From: DATFVA01 sp963815785
GTDB lineage: Bacteria; Bacteroidota; Ignavibacteria; Ignavibacteriales; Ignavibacteriaceae
Length of the DNA stretch: 64,000 nucleotides
Direction of reading: 5' to 3'
NCBI GenBank assembly: GCA_963815785.1
Contig: CAWFHZ010000013.1
Coordinates: forward strand, 1-64,000
How positions within the stretch are numbered: position 1 is the first letter of the stretch; the number at the start of each line of letters is the position of its first letter. The notes under the pieces are model-generated. The model searched no databases. It saw nothing but the letters and a program-made list of their open reading frames with translations, and was not told the origin of the DNA. Position numbers and translations under genes: made by a program. Shown in pieces: positions 62,097 through 64,000 of this stretch.

Positions 62097-63488
62097 TTGA
62101 CTGATAATAATAATGATTATAAAGGTTACCGTGGTAAGGCACTTCAAACACTAAAAAAGTTTAATGCGCTTGTATGGTGTAACGTTGATATAAAAACCAG
62201 CGATGGTATTTACAGCGGAACGATTCTTCCCCGCTCTGAAACTGCTGATGATTTACATATAGTTTTAAAAATACCTGTCGGTTATAACCTTGGAATTGCT
62301 GCTAAAAAAGTAACGGAAATTATTGTTCACAGCAGAAAAGAAGCTCACTATAAAATTCCTGAAAAAGAATTTCCGTACGAACCAAATAAACCAAGGGTAA
62401 AACTCTTAGGAACCGGTGGAACAATTGCAAGCCGGCTTGATTACAGAACAGGTGCTGTTATCCCCGCCTTCTCACCCGGAGAACTTTACGGCTCTGTTCC
62501 CGAACTTGCAGATTACTGCAATCTTGAAACTGAAAAACTATACGGCGTTTTTTCAGAGAATATGGGTCCTGATCAATGGAAAGGTCTTGCAGAAGCAATC
62601 GGTAAAGAAATTGAAAAAGGAGTACAGGGAATTGTAATAGGTCATGGAACTGATACTATGCATCACACATCAGCAGTACTTTCTTTTATGGTTCAGAATT
62701 CTCCTGTACCGATAGTTATGGTTGGCTCACAGCGTTCAAGCGATCGTCCTTCATCGGATGCAGCACTCAACCTGATCCATAGTGTGAAAACCGCAGCAGA
62801 GAGTGATATTGCGGAAACTATGATATGTATGTTCGGCCCGACTTCAGATGTTTACGGTCTGTTGCACAGGGGCACACGAGTAAGAAAAATGCATTCAAGT
62901 TACCGTTCAACATTCAGAACTATCGGGGATATACCTATTGCCAAAGTAAGCAGAACAGAAATTACACCTTTACGCGAAGATTATAAGAGAAGAAGAGATG
63001 ATAAAGAAGTAATTATTAATCCTGTTTTTGAAGAGAAAGTTTGCATTGTTTATTATTATCCGAACATGTTTCCCGATATAATTGATTCTCTTGTTGATAA
63101 CGGGTACAAAGGAATTGTAATTGCAGGAACCGGACTGGGACATGTTAATCGTCCTATGTATCCGGCTTTAAAACGTGCAGCTGAGAAAGGTGTTGCAGTT
63201 TATATGACAGTACAGACTTTGTGGGGTTATGTACAAATGTATGTTTATGAAACCGGCAGAGAAATTATGGAACTGGGTGTTATTCCCGCAGCAAATATGC
63301 TTCCCGAAGTTGCTTATGTAAAACTCGGGTGGGCGCTTGGACAAACAAATGATCCGGAAAAAGTGAAAGAAATTATGCTTACTCCGATTGCGGGAGAAAT
63401 TACTGAACGTGAACCAAGCAATGGTTATTTAATTTACCAGGGTGGATTACCCGAAGTGGAAGAATTTATTTCAAAGTATAAAAAGTGA
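62097..63488 (+). CDS. gatD: Glu-tRNA(Gln) amidotransferase subunit D
   Basis: A 463-residue asparaginase-like amidotransferase. I use TTG 62097 (TDNNNDYKGYRGKALQTLKK), set by the AAGGAG site, over ATG 62073. The N-terminal GatD-specific domain (about 1-90) is followed by the L-asparaginase fold with both catalytic Thr: LLGTGGTIASRLDYRTGA near 105 and VIGHGTDTMHHTSAVLSFMV near 180, and VGSQRSSDRPSSDAALNL. It hydrolyses glutamine or asparagine and channels ammonia to GatE. The stop codon is TGA. GatDE is the archaeal route to Gln-tRNA; finding it in a bacterial context is unusual. Confidence 0.93.
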   Translation: MTDNNNDYKGYRGKALQTLKKFNALVWCNVDIKTSDGIYSGTILPRSETADDLHIVLKIPVGYNLGIAAKKVTEIIVHSRKEAHYKIPEKEFPYEPNKPRVKLLGTGGTIASRLDYRTGAVIPAFSPGELYGSVPELADYCNLETEKLYGVFSENMGPDQWKGLAEAIGKEIEKGVQGIVIGHGTDTMHHTSAVLSFMVQNSPVPIVMVGSQRSSDRPSSDAALNLIHSVKTAAESDIAETMICMFGPTSDVYGLLHRGTRVRKMHSSYRSTFRTIGDIPIAKVSRTEITPLREDYKRRRDDKEVIINPVFEEKVCIVYYYPNMFPDIIDSLVDNGYKGIVIAGTGLGHVNRPMYPALKRAAEKGVAVYMTVQTLWGYVQMYVYETGREIMELGVIPAANMLPEVAYVKLGWALGQTNDPEKVKEIMLTPIAGEITEREPSNGYLIYQGGLPEVEEFISKYKK

Positions 63489-63494
63489 TTATAG

Positions 63495-63544
63495 AATATT
63501 GGAGTAGTGGAGCATCGGATTTCAAAATTCCAATACTCCATATT
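63495..63544. terminator. stem-loop between convergent gatD and FKBP genes
   Basis: AATATTGGAGTA (63495-63506) pairs with TACTCCATATT (63534-63544) with one bulged T. It lies just past the gatD stop and before the FKBP stop, so it may end both transcripts. No strong T-run. Confidence 0.45.
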
Positions 63545-63552
63545 TCCAAAAA

Positions 63553-64000
63553 TTAATGATGATGTCCGCCTGCGCCATGGACATGACCATGTTGAAGTTC
63601 TTCTGCTGTTGCATCCCTAACATCAACTAACTGCACATCAAAATTTAAATTTTTTCCTGCCAGAGGATGATTAAAATCGATTGTAATCTCCTCATCTTTT
63701 ACTTCTTTGATTACAAACGGAACCGGTTGTCCGTCAGGAGATTGGGCCATAAATTCCATTCCTTCTTTCAAATCTGAATCCGCTGGAAATTCTTCTTTTT
63801 TCACCTGTTGTACTGCTTTTTCATCATAATCACCATAAGCGTCCGAGGAATTCAACGAAATATTTTTCTTACCGCCGATAATCATTGTATCAACCGCTTC
63901 TTCAAGTTTAGGTAAAATCTGGTTATTACCGCTTAAATAAACAAACGGGGCTTGTTCTTTTGTAGATTGGATCAAATTTCCTTTATCATCTGATAAATCG
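63553..64000 (-). CDS. SlyD-type FKBP peptidyl-prolyl isomerase, 5' end cut by the right edge
   Basis: The frame stays open to base 64000; upstream codons continue as DLSDDKGNLIQSTKEQAPF, so an in-window TTG near 63975 is not the true start. Marks of the SlyD subfamily: YLSGNNQILPKLEEAVDTM, the insert-in-flap region (SSDAYGDYDEKAVQQVKKEE), FVIKEVKDEEITIDFNHPLAGK, and a His-rich metal-binding tail (GHVHGAGGHHH). It has proline isomerase and chaperone activity and may bind nickel. Converges on gatD. Confidence 0.88.
   Translation of the reverse strand, partial: DLSDDKGNLIQSTKEQAPFVYLSGNNQILPKLEEAVDTMIIGGKKNISLNSSDAYGDYDEKAVQQVKKEEFPADSDLKEGMEFMAQSPDGQPVPFVIKEVKDEEITIDFNHPLAGKNLNFDVQLVDVRDATAEELQHGHVHGAGGHHH

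Overview
The window is AT-rich bacterial chromosome with dense, mostly short-spaced operons. No rRNA, tRNA, CRISPR array, phage gene or insertion sequence was seen. Several features suggest a strictly or facultatively anaerobic member of the Ignavibacteria/Chlorobi side of Bacteroidota: multihaem cytochromes, NrfD-type quinone modules, a family of NifX-like Fe-Mo-cofactor-type proteins, Etf/acyl-CoA dehydrogenase, LolA-like envelope genes and an archaeal-style GatDE pair. This taxonomic placement is inference from gene content and composition, not from a marker gene.

Layout. 1-3217: the start of a secreted protein running off the left edge and a 1008-residue P-loop ATPase of unknown role. 3290-10675: a GNAT-nitrilase fusion, then a TetR-controlled envelope operon (LolA-like protein, two FtsX/MacB permeases, LolD-like ATPase, outer-membrane barrel). 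10817-16795: housekeeping and stress genes (beta-hydroxyacid dehydrogenase, VOC protein, OsmC, dodecin), a six-PAS histidine kinase and a MarC protein. 16998-34593: a run of about 25 leftward genes resembling an enlarged 'orange protein' (ORP/Mrp) cluster. It holds five NifX/NafY-fold proteins, two ferredoxin-fused MinD ATPases, an Mrp ATPase, two radical SAM proteins, a CGGC protein, an octahaem cytochrome, a CoA-disulfide-reductase-like flavoprotein and a DUF89 protein, with Dps, pyruvoyl arginine decarboxylase, three hotdog thioesterases and a decayed MFS pseudogene at the distal end. A sigma-54 activator with a cysteine-bearing PAS domain lies divergently at 34775-36505, and a dyad-rich stretch lies just upstream of it.

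36586-41614: a PLP decarboxylase, an MFS exporter, a DUF2156 protein and a copper-delivery pair (SCO and PCuAC). 41692-52783: the most unusual block. A quinone/cytochrome module (TAT-exported four-cluster ferredoxin, NrfD membrane protein, 13-haem cytochrome) is followed by a histidine kinase with two periplasmic c-haem motifs and a zinc-ribbon-like insert inside its ATPase domain, and by two receiver proteins fused to lipoyl-lysine-less GcvH domains. A second haem-motif kinase with an NtrC-type partner is divergent across an 891-base non-coding gap. The kinases look built to sense the redox state of the periplasmic cytochrome pool and control this respiratory complex.

52858-64000: a PAP2 phosphatase, an etfB-etfA-acyl-CoA dehydrogenase operon, a secreted C1-family peptidase, a 104-base hairpin repeat, an outer-membrane protein, gatE and gatD (gatE interrupted by an in-frame TGA), and a SlyD-like FKBP cut by the right edge.
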